DNA of 33,701 bases from JBGPTK01 sp963797765 (GCA_963797765.1 CAWCQU010000006.1:1-33701), one strand, 5' to 3'. Positions 9,145 through 17,066 are shown, counted from the stretch's first letter. Notes: generated by a model not told the origin, from the sequence alone. Numbers and translations are program-made.

Positions 9145-10523
9145 TGGTAATCGATGGGAAGATTATAGAGGAAAATAAAGCGAAGTTCGATATAGGGCCC
9201 GCTGAAGGCAGGCGGCAACGGCTCGAAGGGGCTCGACGCGCGAATCGACGACATCGATGCCCGGTCCAGCGGTTCTTTCCCGGATGTCCGTTCCAGCACC
9301 GGGTCCGTCTCCGCCACCACTCCGTCCTTATATACCTTGAAGCGCAGCATCACCCGGCCCTGTTCGCCCAGCCGGGCTGATTCCGGAATAATCGCATACC
9401 AATTCCGCTTCACGCTCTCGAGTAAACGAGCCAGATAGTTGGTAAAGTCCACGCCTTCCGTCGGCGTGAGCATTTGCAGATTTCCGCCCAGATATCCTTG
9501 TGGACCTCCGCCCTGGCCGCCACCGCCTCCACCACCTGCTGGACTGCGAGGCACAGGACCGGCAAATCCGCCGCCGGTGGGACCTTCTCGCCCTTTCAAC
9601 GCACCCTGCAAGGATTGCTGCAGCGATTTTCCCGGCGACATCTGCGGCATCGCAAATGTGTTATCCACCTTCGGCGGCGGCACATTTTCGAGCCGCGGCG
9701 GCGCTTGCGGCACCGGTTGGCTCACTGGCGCTTGCGGCTGCGTTCTTGGCGTGATCTGCGGCGTCGGCGCGGCCGGCAGATTCGGCTGCACGGAAGGGGC
9801 TGGCGCCGGTGCTGGCGGTCCCGGGGGTGGAGTGAACTCCATGCTCGGCGCCACTTTCCTTAAAATGCCCGGATCCACGTGCATTTTCGGACTTGGCGGC
9901 TGCGTGGATGGCGGAGTTTTGGGTATTTCATCCATCGACGGCGGCAGGTAGACGAAACTCAGTTGCTTGCGCGCCAGTTCCAGATCTTCTTTTGACGGCC
10001 CGTGATTCGGAAAAAGCTTCGGAGATAAAATGATCAGCGTAATCAGCAGAATGTGTGTAATCAGCGAACCGAGCCGCGCGATTTGATTCCAATCCGCTCC
10101 CCGCGTGTCCACCGGCCGGTCCATCAGATTCACGTCGCCGGTCGTCATTACGTCTGGTTCGACCACGTCTTCGGGGAAGAACGTGTGGGGAATGTGCTCG
10201 GCACTCTCCAGCGGCCCAGATTCCAGGCCTGCCGGCACCACCGTCCGCGTATCCAAAATCGATACCGGCATGAAGTCCGGCGGTCCCTCGGCTTTTTCGA
10301 ACGGCTTCACCGGCGTGTCGCGAGGAATCAGCATGCGCGCTGCCAACACATCCAGCGGCAGGTGCAGTGGAATTTTCGACCGCGCATCAATCGGCGTGGC
10401 CGGCATGTTGTTGGGAATTACCGTCCGCTCATCCAGCAGCGTCGTCGTGCGGCGAGGCTGCGCCTTTCGGTCGTCGTCCGTTAGCGGCCGGAGATTTCTA
10501 GGAACCAGCAGTCGGGGGATCAT
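9141..10523 (-). CDS. TonB-like energy transducer with long repeated cytoplasmic N-terminus
   Basis: A 460-aa protein. Residues 1-149 are hydrophilic and precede the single membrane segment (about 151-168, LGSLITHILLITLIIL). A proline-rich periplasmic linker follows (about 195-330, with Gln/Ala/Pro runs), then a glycine-rich stretch and a C-terminal TonB-like domain (about 345-460) with YLARLLESVKRNWYAIIPESA, GRVMLRFKVYKDG and a Pro-rich end. TonB proteins couple ExbB/ExbD proton motive force to outer-membrane receptors; those partners are not in the window. The N-terminus carries a 30-residue repeat: LLDERTVIPNNMPATPI at 29, VLAARMLIPRDTPVKPF at 59 and ILDTRTVVPAGLESGPL at 89, with a shorter copy at 4-14. 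Its start overlaps the oxidoreductase stop (ATGA). Confidence 0.85.
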   Translation of the reverse strand: MIPRLLVPRNLRPLTDDDRKAQPRRTTTLLDERTVIPNNMPATPIDARSKIPLHLPLDVLAARMLIPRDTPVKPFEKAEGPPDFMPVSILDTRTVVPAGLESGPLESAEHIPHTFFPEDVVEPDVMTTGDVNLMDRPVDTRGADWNQIARLGSLITHILLITLIILSPKLFPNHGPSKEDLELARKQLSFVYLPPSMDEIPKTPPSTQPPSPKMHVDPGILRKVAPSMEFTPPPGPPAPAPAPSVQPNLPAAPTPQITPRTQPQAPVSQPVPQAPPRLENVPPPKVDNTFAMPQMSPGKSLQQSLQGALKGREGPTGGGFAGPVPRSPAGGGGGGGQGGGPQGYLGGNLQMLTPTEGVDFTNYLARLLESVKRNWYAIIPESARLGEQGRVMLRFKVYKDGVVAETDPVLERTSGKEPLDRASMSSIRASSPFEPLPPAFSGPYIELRFIFLYNLPIDYQ

Positions 10524-11506
10524 GGGGCGTCCTGAGGAGCGAACGCACCCAGTTGGACGCGCCGCGCGTGTTCGAGGATGCCTGCCATCACGCGGTCGGC
10601 CAATTCCAATGCCCGCCGCCCGGCCGCGCCATCCACCAACGGCGCGCGCCGAGTGCGCACCGATTCCAAAAAGGCGCGCAATTCGGCGCGCAGCGGCTCT
10701 TCGGATTCCGTCGGCAGCTTTTCAAAATTGATTTGTGGCGATGTCGCCGCGCCTTCCACGTGAATGCGCACCGCGTCCTGCCGCGTGTAATCCACAGAAA
10801 TATATTCGCGCTCCTGGAAAAAGCGCATCTTGCGCACGCGCTCGGTGGAGACGCGGCTCGCCGTCACGTTGGCCACGGCGCCGGTGGCAAATTCAATCCG
10901 CGCATGAGCAATGTCAACCTTGTCCGTCAGCACCGGAATTCCCACCGCTTTCAAATCCGTCACCGGAGCATTCACCAGCGCCAACAGAATATCCAGGTCA
11001 TGAATCATTACGTCATAAACAACATCCACATCCAGGCTGCGCGGCGTGAAAACTCCCAGCCGGTGCACCTCGAAAAACAGCGGCCGCGTCACGATTTTCA
11101 TCGTTGCCACCACTGCCGGATTGAATCGCTCCAAATGCCCCACCTGCAAAATTCGCCCGTTGCGTTTCGCCGACGCAATCAACTGATCGGCCTCGGCCAG
11201 TGAAGCCGCAATTGGCTTTTCCACCAGCACGTCGATTCCTTGCTCCAGCAGTTGCGTTCCCAACCAACCGTGCTCCACGGTCGGCACAGCCAGGCTCACC
11301 GCGTCCACGCCTGCTCGCGCCAGTTCCCGCACATCGGCGATCACGCTAGTTCCGAATTCCTCGGCCACTTTCGCCGCGCGGTCCGCGTCCGCATCCACAA
11401 TTCCAACTAGCTCGGCATCTCCCAGTTCCCGCCACACGCGCACGTGGTTGCGTCCAAAATCCCCCGCTCCCACCACTGCCACGCGAATTTTTCTCGTCTC
11501 ATTCAC
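10520..11506 (-). CDS. Gfo/Idh/MocA family NAD(P)-dependent oxidoreductase
   Basis: A 328-aa cytoplasmic protein. The Rossmann motif GAGDFGRNH is at residues 13-21, the EKP motif of the family at 96-98 (VLVEKPIA) and the catalytic-region GHLERFNP at 123-130; VMIHDLDILL (about 166-175) supplies the usual His/Asp. Its place inside a lipid A operon, with ATGA overlaps to lpxI before it and the TonB-like gene after it, suggests a sugar-nucleotide substrate. GnnA, which oxidises UDP-GlcNAc at C3 on the way to the 3-amino lipid A sugar, belongs to this family, but no GnnB-type aminotransferase is present nearby, so this is only a possibility. Intact. Confidence 0.88.
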   Translation of the reverse strand: MNETRKIRVAVVGAGDFGRNHVRVWRELGDAELVGIVDADADRAAKVAEEFGTSVIADVRELARAGVDAVSLAVPTVEHGWLGTQLLEQGIDVLVEKPIAASLAEADQLIASAKRNGRILQVGHLERFNPAVVATMKIVTRPLFFEVHRLGVFTPRSLDVDVVYDVMIHDLDILLALVNAPVTDLKAVGIPVLTDKVDIAHARIEFATGAVANVTASRVSTERVRKMRFFQEREYISVDYTRQDAVRIHVEGAATSPQINFEKLPTESEEPLRAELRAFLESVRTRRAPLVDGAAGRRALELADRVMAGILEHARRVQLGAFAPQDAP

Positions 11507-12372
11507 CGGTTAAATCCCGCCCTCTGAGATTCCTGCTCCGCTTCAAACGCCTGAATCGTGATTTCCGATTCGTTCGCGGCCTCGATCAGTTTCTCCCGGT
11601 CGAACAACAGCGTCCGCCCCGCATCGATCGCCAATGCCGTTGCGCTCGACCGCCGCATCATTTCAATCGTCGGCAATCCAACCACCGGCACGTCGAATCG
11701 CATATCCTGCTTCGGCTTGCTCACTTTCACCACCGTCAACCGCTGGCCGCTCACCAGCCGCGAAGCCCGATCGATCGTTTCGTCGGTTCCTTCCATTGCT
11801 TCAATCGCCACGCAGGCCCGGTCACAGATCACCACCGTCTGCCCCAGATCGAGCCCCGCAATTTGCCGCGCGATGTTCCGCCCGTACGCAATATCCGCAA
11901 CCTCATTCTCATCCGGTGCGCGCTTCGTCAGCACTCCAGCCGCCGGCACCAGCGGCGCCAGGAACGCCGTCGAATTCACCAGTTCGATGCCTTCGTCTTC
12001 CAGCACTTTGGCCACCGCGCCGATCAGCGAATCCGTGTTCTTCGACGTCAAGCTCAGCAGCAGCTTCGCCAGTTTCCAATCCGGCCGGATCGAGCTGAAA
12101 ATCTTATTGTGTTTCACTTGCCCGGCCATCACCGCCCGCTTCACGCCTTCCTGGTGCAGCAGGTCGATTGTCCGGCTCAATTCGCCCAGGCTCACCCAGT
12201 GCAGCACGCGGGCCTCATCTTCCAATTCCGGCGAAGCCTCTTCGCGAATTGCGATTACCACCATTTCGATTCCCTGGCTGCGCGCGCCTTCCAGGACGAG
12301 GAAAGGAAATTTTCCGTTCCCGGCGATCAGTCCCCACCGCTCGCCGGACCCAGAAACTTTTTCGGCCACCAC
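11503..12372 (-). CDS. lpxI: UDP-2,3-diacylglucosamine pyrophosphatase LpxI
   Basis: A 289-aa member of the LpxI (DUF1009) family. It hydrolyses UDP-2,3-diacylglucosamine to lipid X and UMP, replacing LpxH in many diderms. The N-terminal GLIAGNGKFP is at residues 14-23. The C-terminal domain has EGTDETI at 194-200 and KQDMRFDVPVVG at 221-232; Asp227 is in the place of the catalytic aspartate known from Caulobacter LpxI. The stop overlaps the oxidoreductase start (ATGA), and the start lies 9 bases after lpxA. Cytoplasmic or peripheral to the membrane; intact. The adjacency with lpxA supports the call. Confidence 0.93.
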   Translation of the reverse strand: MVAEKVSGSGERWGLIAGNGKFPFLVLEGARSQGIEMVVIAIREEASPELEDEARVLHWVSLGELSRTIDLLHQEGVKRAVMAGQVKHNKIFSSIRPDWKLAKLLLSLTSKNTDSLIGAVAKVLEDEGIELVNSTAFLAPLVPAAGVLTKRAPDENEVADIAYGRNIARQIAGLDLGQTVVICDRACVAIEAMEGTDETIDRASRLVSGQRLTVVKVSKPKQDMRFDVPVVGLPTIEMMRRSSATALAIDAGRTLLFDREKLIEAANESEITIQAFEAEQESQRAGFNR

Positions 12373-12381
12373 GCGCGCCTC

Positions 12382-13161
12382 CTACTTAATCAGGCCGCGT
12401 TCGGCCGTTTCGATAAAGCGGATCAATTCTAGGACGTCTGGTGAGCCTTGCGCGGTTACACGCATTTGTTCCACCGCCTGCGTGGTATTCAGTTTTGATC
12501 TCAACAGCAGCCGGAACGCACCCTCAATGGCCGCAATTCGTTCTTTCGAAAACCCTTTACGCTCCAGCCCAATCGTATTCACACCGTAGCACCGCGAATC
12601 GCGCGGCGATACCACCAAGGCAAACGGCGGCACATCCTGCGTAATCACCGTGTGCGCGCCGATATAAGCATGCCTCCCAATCCGGCAAAATTGCTGTACC
12701 GGACAGAACGCCCCCACCGTCGCGTGATCTTCCACCGTCACATGCCCCGCCAGCGTAGCCCCATTGATCAGGATCGTATGGTCGCCTATCTGCGAATCAT
12801 GCCCCACGTGAGCGCTCGCCATAATCAGGCAATGGCTCCCGATCCGCGTAATGCCTCCGCCCTTTTTCGTCCCCCGGCTGATCGTCACGTACTCGCGAAT
12901 CTCATTCGCATCGCCCATATCGAGCGAAACGCGCTCTCCCGCATAAGTCAAATCCTGCGGATCGCATCCCACCGCGCAAAATGGATATAGCTTGTTCCCA
13001 CGCCCCAATTTCGCCGGCCCCTCCACGGTAGCGTGATGCCACAAAACGCACCCATCCCCCAACTCCACCTCATCCCCCACCACGGCATACGCCCCAACGC
13101 GCACACCCTTCCCAATCCGCGCAAGCGGCGAAACAATAGCCCTCTCGTCAATCTCACTCAT
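12382..13161 (-). CDS. lpxA: acyl-ACP:UDP-N-acetylglucosamine O-acyltransferase
   Basis: A 259-aa left-handed beta-helix enzyme that carries out the first step of lipid A synthesis. Hexapeptide repeats run from about residue 7 to 185. The catalytic histidine is His121 in SAHVGHDSQIGD, equivalent to His125 of E. coli LpxA. GCDPQDLTYAGE (65-76) and the C-terminal GVNTIGLERKGFSKERI (193-209) and RGLIK end are diagnostic. I chose the ATG at 13161; a GTG five codons upstream is in frame but adds residues outside the family. No strong ribosome-binding site is seen. It follows fabZ after 176 bp that contain a dispersed hairpin repeat. Intact. Confidence 0.95.
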   Translation of the reverse strand: MSEIDERAIVSPLARIGKGVRVGAYAVVGDEVELGDGCVLWHHATVEGPAKLGRGNKLYPFCAVGCDPQDLTYAGERVSLDMGDANEIREYVTISRGTKKGGGITRIGSHCLIMASAHVGHDSQIGDHTILINGATLAGHVTVEDHATVGAFCPVQQFCRIGRHAYIGAHTVITQDVPPFALVVSPRDSRCYGVNTIGLERKGFSKERIAAIEGAFRLLLRSKLNTTQAVEQMRVTAQGSPDVLELIRFIETAERGLIK

Positions 13162-13257
13162 AGAGTCGCACCACACGTCGTCTCGCTACTGGTCCTCAGA
13201 GCCCCGGATTCCACATGATTCTTGGTGAGGGGAGGCGATGCCAAGGCAAGCTTTTCA

Positions 13258-13322
13258 GGGAGTCGGAGCTTTAGCTCCGACATAACAGCCCCAAGAAAAC
13301 TGGGGGCTTTAGCCCCTGAAGC
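13258..13322. repeat. Dispersed double-hairpin repeat, family A copy 1
   Basis: The first hairpin, GTCGGAGC-TTTA-GCTCCGAC at 13262-13281, has a perfect 8-bp stem. The second, GGGGC-TTTA-GCCCC at 13303-13316, is followed by TGAAG. The same order, loops and spacer (with CAAGAAAA before the second hairpin) recur at 21163-21225. It lies within the fabZ-lpxA gap of the lipid A operon, so it is probably transcribed. It resembles REP-type elements; no open frame is inside. Confidence 0.8.
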
Positions 13323-13337
13323 AAATACCCTCCCCCC

Positions 13338-13778
13338 TCACTTTGGCCGGTCCACCATCTTGCACATCAAAATCGCCTCCGCCGCCAGCTCGCCATCCAC
13401 AGTAGCCCTCCCCTGCAACTTGCAAAAATCCCCGCGAAAATTCAGCACCGTCACTTCCACCCGCAACTGATCCCCCGGCACCACCGGCCGGCGAAACCGC
13501 GCCTCATCAATCGCCACAAAATAAAGCAGCTTCGAATCCCGCTCCGGAATCTCGAGCAGCAACAGTAACCCGCCCGTCTGCGCCATCGACTCCACAATCA
13601 GGACCCCAGGCATAATCGGCTTCCCTGGAAAGTGTCCCGCAAAATAATCCTCATTGATCGTCACATTCTTGATGCCCACAATGCGCTTCAGTTTCTCCAT
13701 CTCCACAATCTGATCCACCATCAGAAACGGATAGCGGTGCGGAAGGATCTTCTGGATCCCAATCGTGTCAAGGATCAT
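13338..13778 (-). CDS. fabZ: 3-hydroxyacyl-[acyl-carrier-protein] dehydratase FabZ
   Basis: A 146-aa hot-dog-fold enzyme that dehydrates beta-hydroxyacyl-ACP in fatty acid elongation and competes with LpxA for 3-hydroxyacyl-ACP. The catalytic His49 lies in GHFPGKPIMPGVL and Glu63 in VESMAQ. The N-terminal LPHRYPFLMVD is typical. GAGG lies 6 bases upstream of the ATG. It is the first gene of the minus-strand operon that continues to lpxA, lpxI and on to miaA. The promoter should lie in the roughly 295-bp divergent region shared with the Crp/Fnr gene. Intact. Confidence 0.95.
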   Translation of the reverse strand: MILDTIGIQKILPHRYPFLMVDQIVEMEKLKRIVGIKNVTINEDYFAGHFPGKPIMPGVLIVESMAQTGGLLLLLEIPERDSKLLYFVAIDEARFRRPVVPGDQLRVEVTVLNFRGDFCKLQGRATVDGELAAEAILMCKMVDRPK

Positions 13779-14073
13779 CGTCTACCTCGTCCTGCCATGT
13801 AGTATGGGAACTAAGTGCGCAAAACCCACCTATTCTAACTGATGATCTCAACAGAAGAAACCCGACCCGCAAGAATGGCGGCACGGAGCTGCACCGTCCG
13901 GGCTCCACTGCCATAGCCCGAACAGCTGTCCCTTTTAGCACAGATTTTTCACTCCTTTTCTGGTCGAATGCACGTGGAATCTCAAGTAGAGAAATGAGTT
14001 GCGAGTTCCATCCCAGAGCCCCCAAAGTTTCTTCCAATGAATGCAACGCACTCTGGCCCCGTTAAGGAGTGAC

Positions 14074-14823
14074 ATGACTGGAAAAACCTCTCGAACTGTA
14101 CAGGCTGGCGAACGGACCAACAGCAACGGAAAGCAAGTAACCAACAAAATACTGTTGGCAATGCCCGACAAAGAATTCGCCTTGATGCGTTCTGACTTGA
14201 AGTATATCGAATTGCCGAGTCATCTCAGCCTTCATGAGCCGGCGCAACGGATCCAGTTCGTCTATTTCCCCAATCGCGGAATGGTGTCTCAAGTTGTCGT
14301 CACCAAAGACGGTCGAACCGTGGAAGTGGGTGTCGTTGGTCAAGAGGGCTACGTAGGAGCAGGATTGGCAGTCGGCCTGAGCAGAAGTTCCGTCCGGGAA
14401 ATCATCCAAATCGCCGGTGATGGCTTCCGGATGATGGGGAACGCACTCCAACGCATTCTGCGGTCGGCCCCGCAGTTACAGTTGATATTGAACAGGCATT
14501 CGGGCCTTCAAGGAATGCAAATCGCACAGACCGCAGCGTGCAACCGGCTGCACGATATTCAGCAGCGTCTCTCCAGGTGGCTGCTGATGACTCAGGATCG
14601 CGTGGATTCCGCGGCCCTTCCGATCACCCACGATTTCGTTGCCACCATGATGGGCACCGACCGCTCCACAGTGAGTTTGGCTGCGGCAATGCTTCAAAAA
14701 AAGGGAATCATAGAATACGCCCGCGGCGCCGTGAAGATTGTGAACCGCAGGAAACTCGAAAAATCTTCTTGTGAGTGCTACGACGTCATTCAACAGTTCG
14801 AAGATGAACTCGGCTTGCGATAG
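14074..14823 (+). CDS. Crp/Fnr family transcriptional regulator
   Basis: A 249-aa protein. A cyclic-nucleotide-binding-like beta-roll covers about residues 30-115 (YFPNRGMVSQVVVTKDGRTVEVGVVGQEG spans 64-92), followed by the long dimer helix. A winged helix-turn-helix lies at about 185-222 (THDFVATMMGTDRSTVSLAA). The roll lacks the Arg-Ser phosphate-binding signature of cAMP-binding Crp and the N-terminal cysteines of Fnr, so its signal is unknown. AAGGAG lies 6 bases before the ATG at 14074, which decides the start over an ATG 11 codons earlier. It is divergent from fabZ and could control that operon; no binding site was recognised. Confidence 0.88.
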   Translation: MTGKTSRTVQAGERTNSNGKQVTNKILLAMPDKEFALMRSDLKYIELPSHLSLHEPAQRIQFVYFPNRGMVSQVVVTKDGRTVEVGVVGQEGYVGAGLAVGLSRSSVREIIQIAGDGFRMMGNALQRILRSAPQLQLILNRHSGLQGMQIAQTAACNRLHDIQQRLSRWLLMTQDRVDSAALPITHDFVATMMGTDRSTVSLAAAMLQKKGIIEYARGAVKIVNRRKLEKSSCECYDVIQQFEDELGLR

Positions 14824-15066
14824 AAACTCTTGCTAGTGTTGGATTCCCCACCGACAGCAGCCCCACGATCTCGGTAGTCTTCAGAACCTGATCCTGTCCA
14901 GTTCGGGCTAGATTTGCGTTTAAGGAGTGGCAATCAGAGCAGAACTTTGTTCGAGCCGATGAAAATACCCGCTTTTGACGTCGCAATTGCTTTCGCAAAA
15001 CCCAATGTTAAGCCGTGTTTCACAAGTGCATAACCGCACTCAATCGGGAGGTGTGCTAGGCACGCC

Positions 15067-15270
15067 ATGCGCCGCCAACTTATCTGGATCGAAAATCAGA
15101 GTTTTTGGGGCTGGGGTTGCTCCGAATGTGCCTGGGTGTTCAATCCTTCAGGACCACCTGCCGGCCACTCGATCCAGGAAATGAAGCAGAAATACGAGCA
15201 GCAGCGCGATCATGATTTTGCCGCCCACCTTTGCGCCGATCACCCCAGAACCAGGAATCCTAAAACTTGA
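15067..15270 (+). CDS. small zinc-ribbon-like protein, 67 aa
   Basis: The sequence begins MRRQLIWIENQ and has WGWGCSECAWVF with Cys18 and Cys21 (CxxC). A second potential metal cluster near the C-terminus is His49, His54, Cys56 and His59 (HDFAAHLCADHP). A charged helix (about 37-48) joins them. The spacing of paired Cys/His suggests one structural zinc. The codon pattern is convincing over 60 residues and I have a general memory of such short proteins in acidobacteria, but no function is known to me. The start lacks a strong ribosome-binding site. It stands alone in an otherwise non-coding stretch, with no apparent operon partner. Confidence 0.68.
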   Translation: MRRQLIWIENQSFWGWGCSECAWVFNPSGPPAGHSIQEMKQKYEQQRDHDFAAHLCADHPRTRNPKT

Positions 15271-15370
15271 ATCATCAAGCCGCATCGCGGCCCACGAGTC
15301 GCTCGGCCCGATGTTAGGCAATCCTCGCGACTAAAGGTTTTCTCTTTACCACGCTTCAGTCCTCCGCGCG

Positions 15371-15695
15371 TTTGTAGCAGCGCTGCTAATTTACCCTGCT
15401 CGCCCAGCAGGAACGAAGGGAGCTTCGAAGGGTTTATCCTGAGCCTCGAAGGGCAAAGCGGATTTTGCACCTCCGCCTTTTGGAGTCCGATGGGTTGTGT
15501 CGGACCCGATGTATTTAGTCGGGCCGCTCGGCCTGTAGAATTTGTAGGGGCGCTGCTTGCTGCGCCCTGCCTTTCGGATTTGTAGGGGCCGGATTCGGTT
15601 TACCCTCAACCTCTCATGGCCTACTCCAGAGATTCGATGATGTCATTCTGAGCGAAGCGAAGAATCTCTCTTTCTTTGAGTTTCTCTTTCTTTGA
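15371..15695. repeat. Island of short palindromes and interspersed repeats
   Basis: This fills the gap between the zinc-ribbon-like gene and the next gene. Seen in order: palindrome AGCAGCGCTGCT (15376-15387); CCTGCT...AGCAGG hairpin just after; GTCCGA-N9-TCGGAC (15485-15505); CCCGAT...GTCGGG; the 24-base family B repeat (15544-15567); a TGTAGGGGCCGGATTCGG motif (15581 on) shared with 17036 and 27117; TGTCATTCTGAGCGAAGCGA (15641-15660); and the direct repeat TCTCTTTCTTTGA at 15667 and 15683. No gene is supported in 15271-15754. Confidence 0.7.
15544..15567 (+). repeat. 24-base dispersed repeat, family B copy 1
   Basis: Starts GTAGGGGCGCTGCTTGCTGC and ends GCCC; GGGCGC and GCGCCC can pair around TGCTTGCT. 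Identical copies are at 18367-18390 (plus) and 32472-32495 (minus). All three are intergenic. Confidence 0.8.
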
Positions 15696-15754
15696 ATCTC
15701 TTTTCGTTCTACCTTCGACCGCTCTCACCATGTCACAATCCTCACGCGCAAACC

Positions 15755-16356
15755 ATGAACCCCGCAGCCATCGGCGTAAAAATGCACTCAGGTTGGGGAG
15801 CCCTGGTAGCCGTCTCCCATAATTCCGGCAAACTCGAAATCCTCGACCGCCGGCGAATCGCCGTAACTATCCCCGGAACTCCCGGCGCAGTCCAGCCCTA
15901 TCATTTCGTGGAAAATTTCAAATTGGAAGAAGCAGAAAAATTCCTGGCAAATTGTTTCGCAAATTCCAGCCGCCTGGCCGCCGCCGCAATCCGCGAAGTT
16001 CTCGACAAACTTCGCGCCCACAAATATCGTGTAATAGGCTCCGCAATCGTCCAAGCCTCAGGCCGCCCGCTCCCCGCGCTCGAAAAAATCCTCGCCGCCC
16101 ACCCCTAATCCACACAGCAGAGGGCGAATTCTTCCGCGAAGCCTTCGCCCAAGCCAGCCAATCCCAAAAAATCCCAACAACCAAATTCCGCGAACGCGAC
16201 CTAATCGCCCAACTCCAATCCACCTACCCCAAATCCGCCACCAAACTCCAACGCCAAATCTCCACCCAGGGCCGCACCCTAGGCCCCCCATGGACCCAAG
16301 ACCAAAAATCCGCCACCCAAGCCGCCCTCCTACTCCTCGCGAACAAACAAAAATGA
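15755..16356 (+). pseudogene. unrecognised protein (~200 aa), one frameshift
   Basis: The first frame starts at MNPAAIGVKMHSGWGALVAV (15755) and runs to a stop at 16106-16108. The coding sense then continues in another frame from IHTAEGEFFREAFAQASQ to LLLANKQK at 16356; adding one C in the CCCC run at 16102-16105 restores the frame. The N-terminal part alternates beta strands and helices (ALVAVSHNSGKLEILDRRRIAV; a helical EEAEKFLANCFANSS; REVLDKLRAHKYRVIGSAIV), compatible with an RNase-H-like or similar alpha/beta fold, but I do not recognise a family. No signal peptide. The next frame's possible ATG at 16353 overlaps the stop, although a better start lies further on. Confidence 0.6.
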
Positions 16357-16412
16357 CGCCGCAGGCCGCATTTCAATTATTATTATTTAAGAAAATCGAA
16401 GGGGAGCCATCC

Positions 16413-17024
16413 ATGACTTCTGCCCTGCACGCGCTTTGGCCGCTTTTGTTCATGTTAATGTCCGCCCAAATCAGGCGTGATCAAAAACCTACGGAATTTA
16501 CAATTACGGAGCCTGCCACTTATGAATTGGCAGACCTCTACAAGAGCGCCGACAAAGTGGCTCTTGTGCAAATCCGTTCAGGGGACGCTGAGAACTATAA
16601 GATCGCTGTTTATAAAGGTGTTGTAGTTACAAGCTATAAGGGTACGACAGATGGAGAGATCATTTATTTCGGGCCCTACATTGGCCAGAAAATCGGAACG
16701 GAATACGTTTTGTTCCTGCGCAACGTGGCCCGGCCGCTTGTGCCAACATCCGCATCGAGCCTTAATTATGGAACAGTCCACTATTCTGAAATCTTCGACA
16801 AAGGTTTGAGCTCAATGGAGACATCCTATGAGTGCGTCTTCGATGGTAAAACCACTGCCGAGAATTGCGATGTTGGAGTTAGAGTTTGCACCGACCACAT
16901 CAGACTGCCAAAATCAACGCCCACCTTTCCGCCAACCGATGACGACCCGCCGTTCGGTTGTCGGTGGGTAAGGAAACGGGCCTTCGTTTCACTTCTAGAG
17001 ACTATCAGCGGCACGTTATATTAG
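16413..17024 (+). CDS. secreted protein of unknown function, 203 aa
   Basis: AAGGGGAG lies 6 bases upstream of the ATG at 16413 and a hydrophobic stretch (ALHALWPLLFMLMSA, about residues 4-18) looks like a signal peptide; an in-frame ATG at 16353 lacks both. The mature part has strands such as DKVALVQIRSG and YKIAVYKGVVVTSYKG and the phrase GTEYVLFLRN (about 105-115), reminiscent of small secreted proteins that measure or carry a beta-barrel domain. Several Cys (about 145-190) could form disulphides. I do not recognise the family. Its codon use looks less GC-rich than that of the neighbouring M20 gene. Intact. Confidence 0.65.
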   Translation: MTSALHALWPLLFMLMSAQIRRDQKPTEFTITEPATYELADLYKSADKVALVQIRSGDAENYKIAVYKGVVVTSYKGTTDGEIIYFGPYIGQKIGTEYVLFLRNVARPLVPTSASSLNYGTVHYSEIFDKGLSSMETSYECVFDGKTTAENCDVGVRVCTDHIRLPKSTPTFPPTDDDPPFGCRWVRKRAFVSLLETISGTLY

Positions 17025-17035
17025 CGCAGAATAAA

Positions 17036-17066
17036 GTAGGGGCCGGCTTTCGGGTATACCCTGAGT
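17036..17066 (+). repeat. GTAGGGGCCGG-type interspersed motif (family C)
   Basis: GTAGGGGCCGGCTTTCGGGT followed by ATACCCTGAG. Copies starting GTAGGGGCCGG occur at 15582 (then ATTCGGTTTACCCT) and 27117 (then CCTCGGGCGGCC). The shared head and the CGG...ACCCT tail suggest one dispersed, diverged element. All are intergenic. Confidence 0.5.

Noticed and set aside
11558..12589. A 343-codon plus-strand open frame opposite lpxI and lpxA
   Set aside because: Ser/Arg-rich composition without motifs; the minus strand has two well-defined lipid A enzymes.
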